From an uncultured Schlesneria sp. (GTDB lineage Bacteria > Planctomycetota > Planctomycetia > Planctomycetales > Planctomycetaceae): DNA of 64,000 nt. The notes under the pieces are model-generated. The model was not told where the DNA came from. It worked only from the letters and a program-made list of their open reading frames with translations, and did no database searches. The stretch's first letter is position 1; each line of letters starts with the position of its first letter. Shown here piece by piece: positions 19,184 to 27,599 of the stretch. The position numbers and the translations under genes are program-made. Location: the NCBI GenBank assembly GCA_903871875.1, contig CAIQIR010000010.1, forward strand, positions 30,015-94,014, written 5' to 3'.

Positions 19184-19753
19184 ATGACAACATTGATTGC
19201 CAGTTTCGTTCCCTCACGAGAAGCAGTCGAAGTGGTCAGTAACGACGAGGAGGGCGTCGAGGTTCTCGCGTTGAGACGAGGCTATCCCATTTGCCGATCC
19301 ACTGTCGAAACGGCGAATCGCCAGATCGACAAATCTGAAGTGTCAGGCGGTGAATACCAAAGGATTCCATCGGTAACGCAGCTGGATGGGTTATGCGATT
19401 CGGACGCTCGACCATCGTTGAGATCTCCAGAGCCTGGGCGAACGTGCCCTGTCTCTGTTTACGAGGCTTCTGCCAGCGAAAATTTCACATTGATGCTCAA
19501 GCGGGCTGGCTATCCGCTTCTGAATGTTGTCTGCCGGTGTGACGATCGGACGCTTCTTCTCCAAGGATCTGTGACTCGATTCTATCTCGTTCAGATTGCG
19601 ATCGAGGCTGCACGCATCATTGCCAAGGGGCGAAAAATCGAAGTTCAAATCGAGGTTGCACCCTCAATGACTTCGAATTCGCGTCCCCATGACAATCTGT
19701 TGACACCTGTTTCGATGGCTCGCTCCTGTGTGGCGCGCCCACCCCTCCGTTAG
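19184..19753 (+). CDS. Hypothetical protein with a C-terminal BON-like domain
   Basis: A 189-residue protein. Residues about 105-165 (NFTLMLKRAGYPLLNVVC, then LLLQGSVTRFYLVQIAIEAARIIAKG and IEVQIEV) follow the BON pattern of a small alpha/beta fold with a central G-S-V turn. BON domains are associated with membrane or osmotic-stress proteins. The N-terminal 100 residues are not recognised and no signal peptide is visible. The ATG at 19184 lies ten bases after AAGGAG. It is 48 bases ahead of Hsp20 and likely in one transcript from the sigma-54 promoter at 19051. Confidence 0.65.
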   Translation: MTTLIASFVPSREAVEVVSNDEEGVEVLALRRGYPICRSTVETANRQIDKSEVSGGEYQRIPSVTQLDGLCDSDARPSLRSPEPGRTCPVSVYEASASENFTLMLKRAGYPLLNVVCRCDDRTLLLQGSVTRFYLVQIAIEAARIIAKGRKIEVQIEVAPSMTSNSRPHDNLLTPVSMARSCVARPPLR

Positions 19754-19801
19754 ATGTTTGCTGAATCCGCAGACATCTCGATTTATCGAAAGGAAATTAC
19801 T

Positions 19802-20287
19802 ATGTCGACCACTCTTGCCCGTCGAGCAACCCGTAACCGTGCGAATGTGCCGTCGATTTTCTCGGCGGATCCAATTGGAGCATTGCGAGAAGAATTCGAT
19901 CAGTTGCTGACGAACTGGTTTAGCGCCGGTGAGAACTCCGCGGCGTTGCCCACGTTCGCTCCATTACTCGATATGAACGAGACTGACACGGCGTACGAAG
20001 TGAAGGTCGATCTGCCGGGGATCAAAGCGAGCGATGTTCACGTCCAGGTTTCTGACAATGTGTTGACGATCAGCGGCGAACGGAAGGGTGAAAAGTCAGA
20101 CGGTAAGAAGAATAGCGGTACGCCCCATTACATCGAACGCTTTCACGGGTCATTCTCGCGGTCGATCGTTCTTCCCACAGCTGTCAAGCAGGAAAAAATC
20201 GACGCGCAGTTCCGAGACGGTGTGCTGACCGTCTCGTTGCCCAAGGCCGAAGAGGCCAAGCCATGTCAAATCACGATTAAGACGTAA
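19802..20287 (+). CDS. Hsp20 / alpha-crystallin family small heat-shock protein
   Basis: A 161-residue chaperone. The alpha-crystallin domain covers about 55-150: YEVKVDLPGIKASDVHVQVSDN, LTISGERK, a GSFSRSIVLP strand and DGVLTVSLPKAE, followed by the short C-terminal tail KPCQITIKT. The N-terminal arm carries the class A-like FDQLLTNWF segment. Small heat-shock proteins hold unfolding proteins without ATP. AAGGA seven bases before the ATG fixes the start. It is the sole chaperone in this window and sits between the BON-like gene and a USP gene. Confidence 0.96.
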   Translation: MSTTLARRATRNRANVPSIFSADPIGALREEFDQLLTNWFSAGENSAALPTFAPLLDMNETDTAYEVKVDLPGIKASDVHVQVSDNVLTISGERKGEKSDGKKNSGTPHYIERFHGSFSRSIVLPTAVKQEKIDAQFRDGVLTVSLPKAEEAKPCQITIKT

Positions 20288-20309
20288 ACCTGATCGGATA
20301 TCCTGTTTT

Positions 20310-20342
20310 ATGGGCGACGCCGCTCCGAATACGTCGCCCCAT
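20310..20342 (+). other. Hairpin between Hsp20 and USP genes
   Basis: ATGGGCGACG pairs with CGTCGCCCCAT (one bulged C) around a 12-base loop, 22 bases after the Hsp20 stop codon. No T-run follows on either strand, so it is more likely an mRNA 3'-end stabiliser or a leaky terminator than a full terminator. Confidence 0.5.
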
Positions 20343-20475
20343 GTGCATCACGTCAAGGGGGCGAGGCTTGTGTGGACAAATCGAGAAGACGGTCTAACGC
20401 AAGCCTTGCTCTGTCTGATAGGCCCGCAAAAACGCACGAATACAGTCTGGACTGAATTTCTGCCAAGGACTCATT

Positions 20476-20973
20476 ATGCACACGATTCTGGTTCCCACCG
20501 ATTTCACAGCGGATTGCGACTTGGCGTTCCAGATCGCATGCAACATCGCTCGCGATCAGGATTGCGAGATAATTGTTCTTCACATCGTTCGTCCTGATAA
20601 CTGTTCCAAGCAGGATCTTGATGGTGATGAAATTGATCATGACTCGACACTGTATCAGAGTTGTTGGGACCGGTTTGCTCGATTGCAGGTGCTGGCGAGT
20701 GACATCCCGCTGAGCTTCCAAGTCAAAGTGGGCCCATTGGTCGAAACGATGATCGACGTCGCGGATGCGGAACATTGCGATGCGATTGTGCTGGCCGCTC
20801 ACCCTCACTGTTATCTTCATCGCCAGATCTATGGCAGCGTCTCACAGAGTTTGGCACGTCGGTGCCGATGCCCCGTTGTGTGTCTGAGCCCACCTGGTTT
20901 CCAACAAGAGCCCGCGTCTCTGGCGTCAGGAATGGGCCAAGAAGTACTTGCTAAGACGGTCGTCAGTCATTGA
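20476..20973 (+). CDS. Universal stress protein lacking the ATP-binding glycines
   Basis: A 165-residue UspA-fold protein (HTILVPTDFTADCDLAFQIA at the N-terminus, YGSVSQSLARRCRCPVVCLSPP near the end). The usual GTHG of the ATP loop is replaced by AAHPHCYLHRQIYGS, so nucleotide binding is doubtful. This divergence is shared with the first gene of each USP pair at 40.4, 46.3 and 59.0 kb. It lies 190 bases after Hsp20, with a hairpin between, and is probably in the same regulon. Confidence 0.9.
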   Translation: MHTILVPTDFTADCDLAFQIACNIARDQDCEIIVLHIVRPDNCSKQDLDGDEIDHDSTLYQSCWDRFARLQVLASDIPLSFQVKVGPLVETMIDVADAEHCDAIVLAAHPHCYLHRQIYGSVSQSLARRCRCPVVCLSPPGFQQEPASLASGMGQEVLAKTVVSH

Positions 20974-21172
20974 GAACGACGACGTGATGCAGGTTGCGCA
21001 GGAATTTAATTGCTCCTGGGGTATAGCGGATTTGGTTTGATCGATATTTTTCTGCAATTGCGGCGCACGGATTGCGAGATTTGTGTCGCCGGTGCATGGC
21101 GTGTCAACCGCTCGTGGCGGCGAGATTCGGTGACACCGACAACAACCGGGCGACCTCGTCGAGAAGATTCAA

Positions 21173-22165
21173 ATGCATGCGATGGTACTTGATCGGCCAG
21201 GAAAGCCGCTGATGCGGAAGGACGTTCTGGACCCACGGCCAGGGCCACGGCAGGTGCTAATCGGCATTGATGCGTGCGCTGTCTGTCGCACAGATCTGCA
21301 CGTGTGTGACGGCGAGTTGACGGAGCCCAAACTGCCATTGATTCCCGGGCATGAAATCGTCGGGATCGTGACTGAGGTTGGCAGCGACGTCAGGATTTTG
21401 TCGGTTGGGGACCGCGTCGGAGTGGCATGGCTGGGTTCCACTTGCGGCAAATGCGATTATTGTTTGCGGAACGAAGAGAATCTTTGCGACGCCGCTCGGT
21501 TTACGGGATACCAAATTGACGGGGGCTATGCTGAGCAGACTGTTGCCGACGAGCGTTTCTGTTTCCGCATTCCAGAGGCGTTCAATTCGATCGCTGCCGC
21601 ACCATTGATGTGTGCCGGACTGATTGGCTTTCGATCGCTGAGGATGACGAACGATGCCACGCGACTTGGTATTTTCGGCTTTGGAGCCGCGGCACATCTC
21701 GTGACACAGGTCGCTCGATATCAGGGGCGTCGAATTTTCGCATTCACGCGACCTGCCGATACCGTCGCGCAAGAATTTGCTCGGTCGCTTGGTGCCGAGT
21801 GGGCCGGTGATTCGACTTCGCGTGCCCCGGAGGAATTGGATGCGGCGATGATCTTCGCACCGCTAGGCGAACTGGTACCGCTGGCGTTAGCGAGCGTCCG
21901 CAAGGGAGGTGTGGTCGTTTGCGGCGGCATTCATATGAGCGACATCCCCCGCTTCCCTTATTCGTTACTATGGGGTGAGCGTGTTATCCGGTCTGTTGCC
22001 AATCTCACGCGCCGCGATGGAGAAGAATTTCTGGCCTTGGCACCGAAGATCCCTGTGCAGACAACCACCGAGATATTCCCTTTGCACGAAGCCAATACCG
22101 CGCTCCACTTGTTGAGAACCGGACAGCTCACCGGAGCGGCGGTTCTGGTTCCGGGACGGGGATAA
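21173..22165 (+). CDS. Zinc-dependent alcohol dehydrogenase (MDR superfamily)
   Basis: A 330-residue enzyme. The catalytic zinc ligands appear as CAVCRTDLH and GHEIVG; the structural zinc lobe is CGKCDYCLRNEENLC. The nucleotide fold follows, with the glycine motif FGFGAAAHLV rather than the classical GXGXXG. It would interconvert alcohols and aldehydes with NAD(P)H; the substrate is unknown. The compact length and ICADP-free loop resemble the AdhP/AdhA-type enzymes often induced in hypoxia. The start at 21173 lacks a strong ribosome site and an ATG at 21182 is possible. A fermentative redox role fits the neighbourhood. Confidence 0.93.
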   Translation: MHAMVLDRPGKPLMRKDVLDPRPGPRQVLIGIDACAVCRTDLHVCDGELTEPKLPLIPGHEIVGIVTEVGSDVRILSVGDRVGVAWLGSTCGKCDYCLRNEENLCDAARFTGYQIDGGYAEQTVADERFCFRIPEAFNSIAAAPLMCAGLIGFRSLRMTNDATRLGIFGFGAAAHLVTQVARYQGRRIFAFTRPADTVAQEFARSLGAEWAGDSTSRAPEELDAAMIFAPLGELVPLALASVRKGGVVVCGGIHMSDIPRFPYSLLWGERVIRSVANLTRRDGEEFLALAPKIPVQTTTEIFPLHEANTALHLLRTGQLTGAAVLVPGRG

Positions 22166-22186
22166 CCACCGTCGAGTCAACAATCA

Positions 22187-23788
22187 ATGAATCAACTGAA
22201 ACCTTCTCCGTTGCACCCTGCCTGGTTGAATGCGATCTACGATCCTGCGATGTATCCCCATATCGTGTCGCAGATCGAACTCCTGGAGACACATATATCG
22301 TGGGTGATTTTAACTGGTGAATGGGCCTACAAACTCAAGAAGCCGGTCAACTTTGGTTTCGTGGATTTCACCACGCTCGAACTTCGACACGTGGCCTGTC
22401 AGGAGGAACTCAGACTCAATCGCCGGACCGCACCTCTGTTGTATGACGGGGTCGTCCCACTGACGACCGATGACGATGGTCCCTGCTTTGGTGGATCCGG
22501 AACGGCTGTGGAATATGCGGTTCGCATGCGGCAATTTGCACAAAGGGACCTGCTGGAAAACTGCTTGGCGCGAAATGAATTGACGATCGAAATGGTCGAT
22601 CTGCTGGCTCGTCAGGTTGCTGATTTACATCGACGGGCGGCCGTCGCGGGACGCGAAACCTCATACGGCGAACCGGATCTCATTCGCGAAATGGTCCAGG
22701 CCTGTTTCGATCATCTGTCAGATAACCCATTGTCCGACGCTCAGAGAAAATCGCTAGCGCGTTTGAAAGAGTGGATGACGGGCGAGGGAGATCGATTATC
22801 TGCGAGATTTGTGCAACGCAAACAACAACACTGGGTTCGCGAGTGCCACGGTGATCTGCACTTGGGCAATCTGGTTCTCTTTCGGGGAAAGCCTACGCTA
22901 TTCGACTGTCTGGAGTTTAATCCGCAGTTGCGATGGATCGATGTCTTTAGTGACATTGCTTTTCTGGTCATGGACTTGCACGATCGAGATCAGACCGAGT
23001 TGGCCTGGCGCGTGCTTAATCAATGGCTCGAACAGACGGGTGACTACGAGGGGCTGTACGTCTTACGTTATTACCTGGCTTATCGGGCCTTAGTCCGAGC
23101 AAAAGTGGCCGCCCTTCGCTTGCAGCAATCAGAATTGACAACTGGAGAAGAACAGCACCAGCACGAACTGTTGGAAAGTTACCTGGGATTGGCATCAAGA
23201 CTCGCGCGACCCACCCAGCCTGCAATCGTGCTGATGAATGGTGTTTCGGGCAGCGGCAAGTCGTTCGTTGCAAGACATTTGGCATCCCGTCTGGAAGCCG
23301 TTCAGATCCGTTCCGATGTCGAGCGGAAACGACTGTCGGGAATCGGACCCTCATCGGCTCAATCGACTCTCTCGCCGGCGGTGATGTATACGGACTCGGT
23401 GAATGCGCAGACGTATTTGCGATTGGAAACGCTGGTTCGAAGCATTGTCGGCGCCGGCTATCCCGTCATCGTCGACGCGACATTCTTGAAATCGGCCGAT
23501 CGAAAGCGATTCATTGCTCTCGCCGGCGAACTGAAGGTGCCGCTCGCAATCGTCGCTTGTACGGCGTCGGCTGAAGTTTTGCGAGAACGCATTGACCAAA
23601 GAAGTCGGCTCGGACAAGACCCTTCAGATGCTGATTCCAAGGTGCTTCGGCATCAACTTGTCACTGCCGAGCCGTTGGATTCGTCCGAGCTGTTGTCGTC
23701 CGTCGCGGTGGACAGTTCACGCGATGACATTTCCGACGCGGCGGATCAGGTTCGAAAACGAATCCGAGGCTCATTGGCAACCGCTTGA
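22187..23788 (+). CDS. Two-domain kinase: aminoglycoside-phosphotransferase-like plus P-loop kinase
   Basis: A 533-residue fusion. The N-terminal half (about 1-330) resembles choline/aminoglycoside phosphotransferases, with the catalytic ECHGDLHLGNLVLF and FDCLEFNPQLRWIDV (metal-binding DCLEFN). The C-terminal half (about 345-530) is a P-loop kinase starting VLMNGVSGSGKSFVARHLA. This pairing (COG2187 with COG0645) is common in bacteria; the substrates are unknown, and it is not a proven antibiotic-resistance gene. It begins 22 bases after the alcohol dehydrogenase stop codon and is likely co-transcribed with it. Confidence 0.88.
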   Translation: MNQLKPSPLHPAWLNAIYDPAMYPHIVSQIELLETHISWVILTGEWAYKLKKPVNFGFVDFTTLELRHVACQEELRLNRRTAPLLYDGVVPLTTDDDGPCFGGSGTAVEYAVRMRQFAQRDLLENCLARNELTIEMVDLLARQVADLHRRAAVAGRETSYGEPDLIREMVQACFDHLSDNPLSDAQRKSLARLKEWMTGEGDRLSARFVQRKQQHWVRECHGDLHLGNLVLFRGKPTLFDCLEFNPQLRWIDVFSDIAFLVMDLHDRDQTELAWRVLNQWLEQTGDYEGLYVLRYYLAYRALVRAKVAALRLQQSELTTGEEQHQHELLESYLGLASRLARPTQPAIVLMNGVSGSGKSFVARHLASRLEAVQIRSDVERKRLSGIGPSSAQSTLSPAVMYTDSVNAQTYLRLETLVRSIVGAGYPVIVDATFLKSADRKRFIALAGELKVPLAIVACTASAEVLRERIDQRSRLGQDPSDADSKVLRHQLVTAEPLDSSELLSSVAVDSSRDDISDAADQVRKRIRGSLATA

Positions 23789-23848
23789 GTTTTGACCCAA
23801 GTCGCGATGCCAACGTATTCAGCGCCGGTCATCCATCTGCTATCGACG

Positions 23849-24289
23849 TCATCGGGTCTCGGCGAGGCTCTGAGGTGATTCTTCGCGAATCAATTCCCCG
23901 ATCAACTGAAATTCCTGGGAGATCCGTGTCAGAATATCATCAAGACTCAATAGCCCGACAAGGTGCCCCAGGCAGTCGACCACGGCAATTCGCCGGCAGC
24001 GATTGGTCCGCATGACCCCGATCGTGTCATGAATATCCGTGTCGACGTGTACTGTTGCCGGTCGCGGTGTCATGACCTCGCGAACCGTCATTCGCGTGGG
24101 ATCGCCACCGGCGGCGATGACTCGCATGGAAAGATCGCGATCGGTGACCATACCAATGGGATCCCGATTTGCATTGATTACTACGAGAGTTCCGACTTTT
24201 CTCGCATGCATTCTCCGAGCAATCGTGAACACGGACTCTTCGGGACATGCGGTATCGACTTCTCGAGAACAGATTTTGCCAACAGTCAT
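23849..24289 (-). CDS. CBS-pair protein
   Basis: A 146-residue protein made of two CBS motifs: ACPEESVFTIARRMHARKVGTLVV...GMVTDRDLSMRV and TVHVDTDIHDTIGVMRTNRCRRIAVVD...GLLSLDDILTRI. Such stand-alone pairs bind adenosine nucleotides and act as energy sensors. AAGGG six bases before the ATG sets the start. It is the last gene of a DUF2267-flavodoxin-CBS operon, 11 bases after flavodoxin. The mycobacterial Hrp1 protein of the DosR regulon has the same architecture, which supports the hypoxia theme but does not prove function. Confidence 0.93.
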   Translation of the reverse strand: MTVGKICSREVDTACPEESVFTIARRMHARKVGTLVVINANRDPIGMVTDRDLSMRVIAAGGDPTRMTVREVMTPRPATVHVDTDIHDTIGVMRTNRCRRIAVVDCLGHLVGLLSLDDILTRISQEFQLIGELIREESPQSLAETR

Positions 24290-24300
24290 TGTTGTGCCCT

Positions 24301-24813
24301 TTACAGTGAGGATAAGAGCGTATTGGCGGTATCAGCGTCGGATAGCTTCGTCAGCAATTGAAGGGCAAAAGCTTGCGCATTCGCCAGATCGCGATCGTCG
24401 GGGTGCCGACGATTCAGCCCACCGAGCAACCTCAACGGTCCGACCGTGTCGAACCCGCTGCAATGAAACCCATCGACAACGTCGAAACCCTTCTTACGCA
24501 GTTTTGGCTCTATGGATCGTTGCCATAACCACCAGAGAGATGGCAACCCCGCTGTGGAGAAGACGAACGCGTTTTGGTGCCGGCGCAGATCGCTGGGTAT
24601 GTCGTCAATCCATTTTCGCAAGGCAGCATGAAACTGACCGAAATAGATTCCCGAGCCGAAGCCGATCAGATCGTAATCTGAAATCGTCTGGGGTGAGATT
24701 TCCGCTGGCGAGCGAATATCCGCATGCAGAATGCCCGCTATGGCGCTGGCGACCCGCGCCGTATTCTGATGGTGGATTGACATGCACACGATGAGTGTTC
24801 GCGGGGCAGTCAT
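24301..24813 (-). CDS. Flavodoxin-fold protein
   Basis: A 170-residue protein starting MTAPRTLIVCMSIHHQNTARVASAI; the phosphate loop after the first strand is SIHHQNTARVA rather than the textbook T/S-X-T-G-X-T. DYDLIGFGSGIYFGQFHAAL provides the second flavin loop, and a GLPSLWWLWQRSIEPKLRKKGFDV segment follows. It would carry FMN and shuttle electrons or act as an NAD(P)H-linked reductase. GGAGG five bases before the ATG decides the start, and the ATG overlaps the stop codon of the DUF2267 gene (ATGA), so the two are translationally coupled. Confidence 0.85.
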   Translation of the reverse strand: MTAPRTLIVCMSIHHQNTARVASAIAGILHADIRSPAEISPQTISDYDLIGFGSGIYFGQFHAALRKWIDDIPSDLRRHQNAFVFSTAGLPSLWWLWQRSIEPKLRKKGFDVVDGFHCSGFDTVGPLRLLGGLNRRHPDDRDLANAQAFALQLLTKLSDADTANTLLSSL

Positions 24814-25241
24814 GCGATCCTCCAGTGACGGCGAATGTCTTCCGGTAGGCAACGTTTGACGTCTTCAATTTCACCGGGCGAAACATGTTTGGCGAGCACG
24901 TTTAACACGGTCTGCGTGATCTTGGCTGGTGAAGCGACGAGAGGGTCCTGGAACGCCTCACTGACGCTCGCGGTGAAGTCATCCCAGTGCCGTATCACGT
25001 GCGGAACATGGTTTGGCTTCCAGCCTTCGTAATACAGCCCTCGAATTAGTTGTGGCAATTGTGCGGCCAATTGAACCGATTCATTCAACGGAAGATGGTC
25101 ACGCAGGGTATGCAGTACAGCACGCAGTGCTCGATACGCCTGTTTGCGGTCATCCCATTCCAACTCTTTCATGATGTCAGCGATCCAGACATTGACTTTC
25201 TGAAGTGTGCTGTCAAAAGTTCGCAATCCCGTCGCTGTCAT
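24810..25241 (-). CDS. DUF2267 protein
   Basis: A 143-residue protein starting MTATGLRTFDSTLQKVNVWI. The core DUF2267 signature is visible: the helical AYRALRAVLHTLRDHLPLNESVQLAAQLPQLIRGLYYEGWKP, then a second helical unit ending AKHVSPGEIEDVKRCLPEDIRRHW. The function is unknown; the name reflects sequence only. The ATG at 25241 has AAAGG upstream. An 81-residue in-frame extension to 25484 lacks a ribosome site and looks non-coding. It is the first gene of the operon with flavodoxin and CBS. Confidence 0.88.
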   Translation of the reverse strand: MTATGLRTFDSTLQKVNVWIADIMKELEWDDRKQAYRALRAVLHTLRDHLPLNESVQLAAQLPQLIRGLYYEGWKPNHVPHVIRHWDDFTASVSEAFQDPLVASPAKITQTVLNVLAKHVSPGEIEDVKRCLPEDIRRHWRIA

Positions 25242-25568
25242 GGTGAACCTTTCCACTCTTGGGTTTCCCCGGGGACCAGCCAACTTTTTCACTTTCGTCG
25301 CAAAGGCGGAAGCAAATGTCGGAAACGTATTTCCCAAGGCTTCAGAACGATTGCCTTCTATCGAATTGATCGGATATGTCCGTACGCAACTGCTGCGCCG
25401 AACCCAGCCCAGGTTTGAAATATGGTGCCCTAACAAATCGTGAGACAGGACAAATGCGGGAAACTCTGATGCGGGACTCGTCAATTTGAGCCATGTTCAG
25501 CCCAAAATATCGTGGCGTTCGGTAACTTGTGTATAACTGACGGCATCGCTTTAGGGCTTACCACACGG

Positions 25569-25604
25569 CCGGCGTATTTCGGCCAGGTGGAAAGTTCTTG
25601 ATCG
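25569..25604. promoter_or_regulatory. Weak tandem enhancer-like element
   Basis: CCGGCGTATTTCGGCCA and, two bases later, TGGAAAGTTCTTGATCG have the same 19-bp layout as the strong elements. Only the outer ends of each box are partly conserved (12 of 17 bases against the 59.2-kb second box). It lies between two divergent operons. Confidence 0.3.
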
Positions 25605-25730
25605 CTAAAACAGACATTTCGCCGCAGCCGAGCAGCCAAGTGATGCCGGGAGTCCAATCAGACATTCTCGTGGATTTGCAAATGCGATGTGTGGGGCGGC
25701 TTCGCGTCTTCGAATGTGTGTTCTGTGGAC

Positions 25731-25745
25731 TGGTCTGTAAATTGC
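25731..25745 (+). promoter_or_regulatory. Weak sigma-54-like promoter of the cyclic-nucleotide-binding gene
   Basis: TGGTCTGTAAATTGC has correct GG-N10-GC spacing and a consensus TTGC -12 box, but a poor -24 box. It shares GTAAATTGCGG with 10661-10671 upstream of the macrodomain gene. The leader to 25803 is about 50 bases. Confidence 0.35.
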
Positions 25746-25802
25746 GGATTGAAAAATGCTGATAGGCATGGGGCGTGAAGTGGGACTGGTTTGGGAGAAA
25801 TA

Positions 25803-26312
25803 ATGTCACTACTGGAAACCGTTAGTTATTGCGACTTTCTGCGTGCAATTCCCGGCGAATTTGTTTCGAAACTGGAGCGACTCGCTCAGGCCCGTAGCTA
25901 TCCCGCAGGTGACGTGCTGTTTGTCGAAGGGATCGCGCACCCCGAATTCCATTTGATTGTCGAAGGGCATGTCCGATTAGACATGCATGTTCCCCAGCGA
26001 GGCCGAGTCCCGATTTTGTCGGCGGGACCCGGGGATGTGCTGGCTTGGTCATCGTTGGTGGGGGATTCGGTGATGACCTCGACGGGCGTGGCTCTTGAAG
26101 ATGTCAGGACGATCGCTTTTCGCAGTGACAAACTCTTGGGTCTGTGTGAGACGGAGCATGAGATTGGCTTTCATGTGATGCGGCAATTGGCGTCGGCATT
26201 GTCGCGACGACTTCTGGCGACTCGATTGCAATTGCTCGATCTCTTTGGCGAGCATGCTGAAGTTCATCAGCTTCAACCTGAACTCGGTCCCTGCAGCGAT
26301 TTGGAAGAATAA
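25803..26312 (+). CDS. Cyclic-nucleotide-binding-domain protein without DNA-binding domain
   Basis: A 169-residue protein. Residues about 10-130 follow the Crp/Fnr sensor fold (FLRAIPGEFVSKLERLAQARSYPAGDVLFVEG, then IVEGHVRLDMHVP and GPGDVLAWSSLVGDSVM). The conserved phosphate-binding RXA arginine is not obvious, so the ligand is uncertain. A short helical C-terminus (LASALSRRLLATRLQLLDLFGEH) resembles the dimer helix, but no helix-turn-helix follows, so it cannot act as a normal Crp. GGGAG before the ATG sets the start. It sits 175 bases ahead of the hydrogenase operon. Confidence 0.88.
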   Translation: MSLLETVSYCDFLRAIPGEFVSKLERLAQARSYPAGDVLFVEGIAHPEFHLIVEGHVRLDMHVPQRGRVPILSAGPGDVLAWSSLVGDSVMTSTGVALEDVRTIAFRSDKLLGLCETEHEIGFHVMRQLASALSRRLLATRLQLLDLFGEHAEVHQLQPELGPCSDLEE

Positions 26313-26362
26313 AGACATCTGAAGCGGGGTGTGTTGCCACTGAACGTTGAATGTCATCGCTC

Positions 26363-26378
26363 TTGGTGTCGTTGTTGC
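26363..26378 (+). promoter_or_regulatory. Candidate sigma-54-like promoter of the hydrogenase operon
   Basis: TTGGTGTCGTTGTTGC keeps GG-N10-GC spacing with a consensus TTGC -12 box, but the -24 box is TTGGTG rather than TTGGCAC. No enhancer box was found at the expected distance. It is about 95 bases before the first hydrogenase gene. Confidence 0.3.
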
Positions 26379-26486
26379 GATTGTGTTGTGGATGTCTCAG
26401 TCAGGTTGTGGCGGTGAATCGCGGCATTCAATGGGTGTCGTCGCAGTCCAAGATGATGTTCGATGTTCTTCCGGGATCTCAGACTC

Positions 26487-27599
26487 ATGGCGCAAACTTC
26501 AGCGGTTCTGTTCTTTTCCAAGCCGCGACTGCAATCGCTGCTCGACGAACTCCGCACGCGCGGGTACTGCGTTGTGGGCCCGACCATCGATCAAGAAGCG
26601 ATCATTTATGACGAGATTCTATCCGTTGACGAATTGCCCCGTGGCTGGACCGACGAACAGGCGCCAGGTCAGTATCGCCTTCGACGGCGTGACGATGATG
26701 CTTGGTTTGGGTATGTTGTCGGACCGCATTCCTGGAAGAAATATCTCTTTCCTCCGAAAACTACTCTACTAAGTGCTGAGAAGACGGCGAACGGTTGGGA
26801 ATTTATCCCGCGTGCGGACGATTCAACAAGCTTTGCTTTGTTGGGAGTGCGTGCTTGTGAACTGGCCGCGATTCGGATTCAAGATCGTGTCTTTCTTGAT
26901 GGCCCCTATCAAGACCCCCTCTATCGGGAACGTCGTCAGCGGCTGTTCATCGTCGCAGTTAATTGTACCCAGGCGGCGAGTACCTGTTTCTGTACCTCGA
27001 TGAAGACCGGGCCGCGGTGTGAACAGGGTTTCGATTTGGCACTGACGGAAATTGACAGTGGATTTTTGTGTGACGTCGGTTCGGATGTGGGCCAGGACGT
27101 CATCGCCGTCTGCTCGGCGGTCGAAGCCACATCCGAACAACAGCAATCGGCGGCCAGCGCTCGCCAGCAAGCCGTCGATCAGATTGAACGACGGATGGAC
27201 ACCAGTGATTTGCCGGGACTTTTGCTCGGCAATTTGGACCATCCGCGTTGGAAAGAGGTGGGTGATCGATGTCTTTCCTGCACAAACTGCACGATGGTGT
27301 GCCCTACGTGTTTTTGTTCCTCCGTCACGGAAATTCGAGATCTGAACATGGACCGCGTTGATCGCGAGCGTTCGTGGGACTCCTGTTTCAATCCGGACTT
27401 CAGCTATCTCGGAGGAAGTCTCGTTCGGAATGATACGGCCTCGCGCTATCGGCAGTGGCTGACACACAAACTCGATTCCTGGCAAAATCAGTTCGGAACC
27501 TCGGGGTGCGTGGGATGCGGTCGTTGCATCACCTGGTGTCCGGTGGGAATTGATCTCACCGAAGAGGTGGCCGCGATTCGGGAGACATCGACGCCATGA
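26487..27599 (+). CDS. hyhB: Group 3b-like [NiFe] hydrogenase beta subunit (iron-sulfur)
   Basis: A 370-residue electron-transfer subunit. The C-terminal half has two ferredoxin-like clusters, CLSCTNCTMVCPTCFC and CVGCGRCITWCPVG, each with spacing for [4Fe-4S]. The N-terminal half (YVVGPHSWKKYLFPP, ALLGVRACELAAIRIQDRVF) is the conserved part of sulfhydrogenase/HyhB-type beta subunits, with extra cysteines in CTQAASTCFC. It passes electrons between the flavin subunit and the small subunit. The start is chosen at the ATG preceding AQTSAVLFFSKP; an upstream ATG at 26463 is possible. The stop overlaps the next start (ATGA). Confidence 0.9.
   Translation: MAQTSAVLFFSKPRLQSLLDELRTRGYCVVGPTIDQEAIIYDEILSVDELPRGWTDEQAPGQYRLRRRDDDAWFGYVVGPHSWKKYLFPPKTTLLSAEKTANGWEFIPRADDSTSFALLGVRACELAAIRIQDRVFLDGPYQDPLYRERRQRLFIVAVNCTQAASTCFCTSMKTGPRCEQGFDLALTEIDSGFLCDVGSDVGQDVIAVCSAVEATSEQQQSAASARQQAVDQIERRMDTSDLPGLLLGNLDHPRWKEVGDRCLSCTNCTMVCPTCFCSSVTEIRDLNMDRVDRERSWDSCFNPDFSYLGGSLVRNDTASRYRQWLTHKLDSWQNQFGTSGCVGCGRCITWCPVGIDLTEEVAAIRETSTP

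Larger units (their letters stand above)
25242..25802. other. Regulatory intergenic region with weak enhancer-like elements
   Basis: About 560 bases between the divergent DUF2267 operon and the cyclic-nucleotide-binding gene. A degenerate two-box element lies at 25569-25604. Candidate GG-N10-GC elements lie at 25731-25745 (plus) and 25490-25505 (minus). No gene is supported here. Confidence 0.5.

Noticed and set aside
20855..20870. TTGGCACGTCGGTGCC on the plus strand
   Set aside because: It looks like a -24 box but has CC at the -12 GC position and lies within a USP coding sequence.
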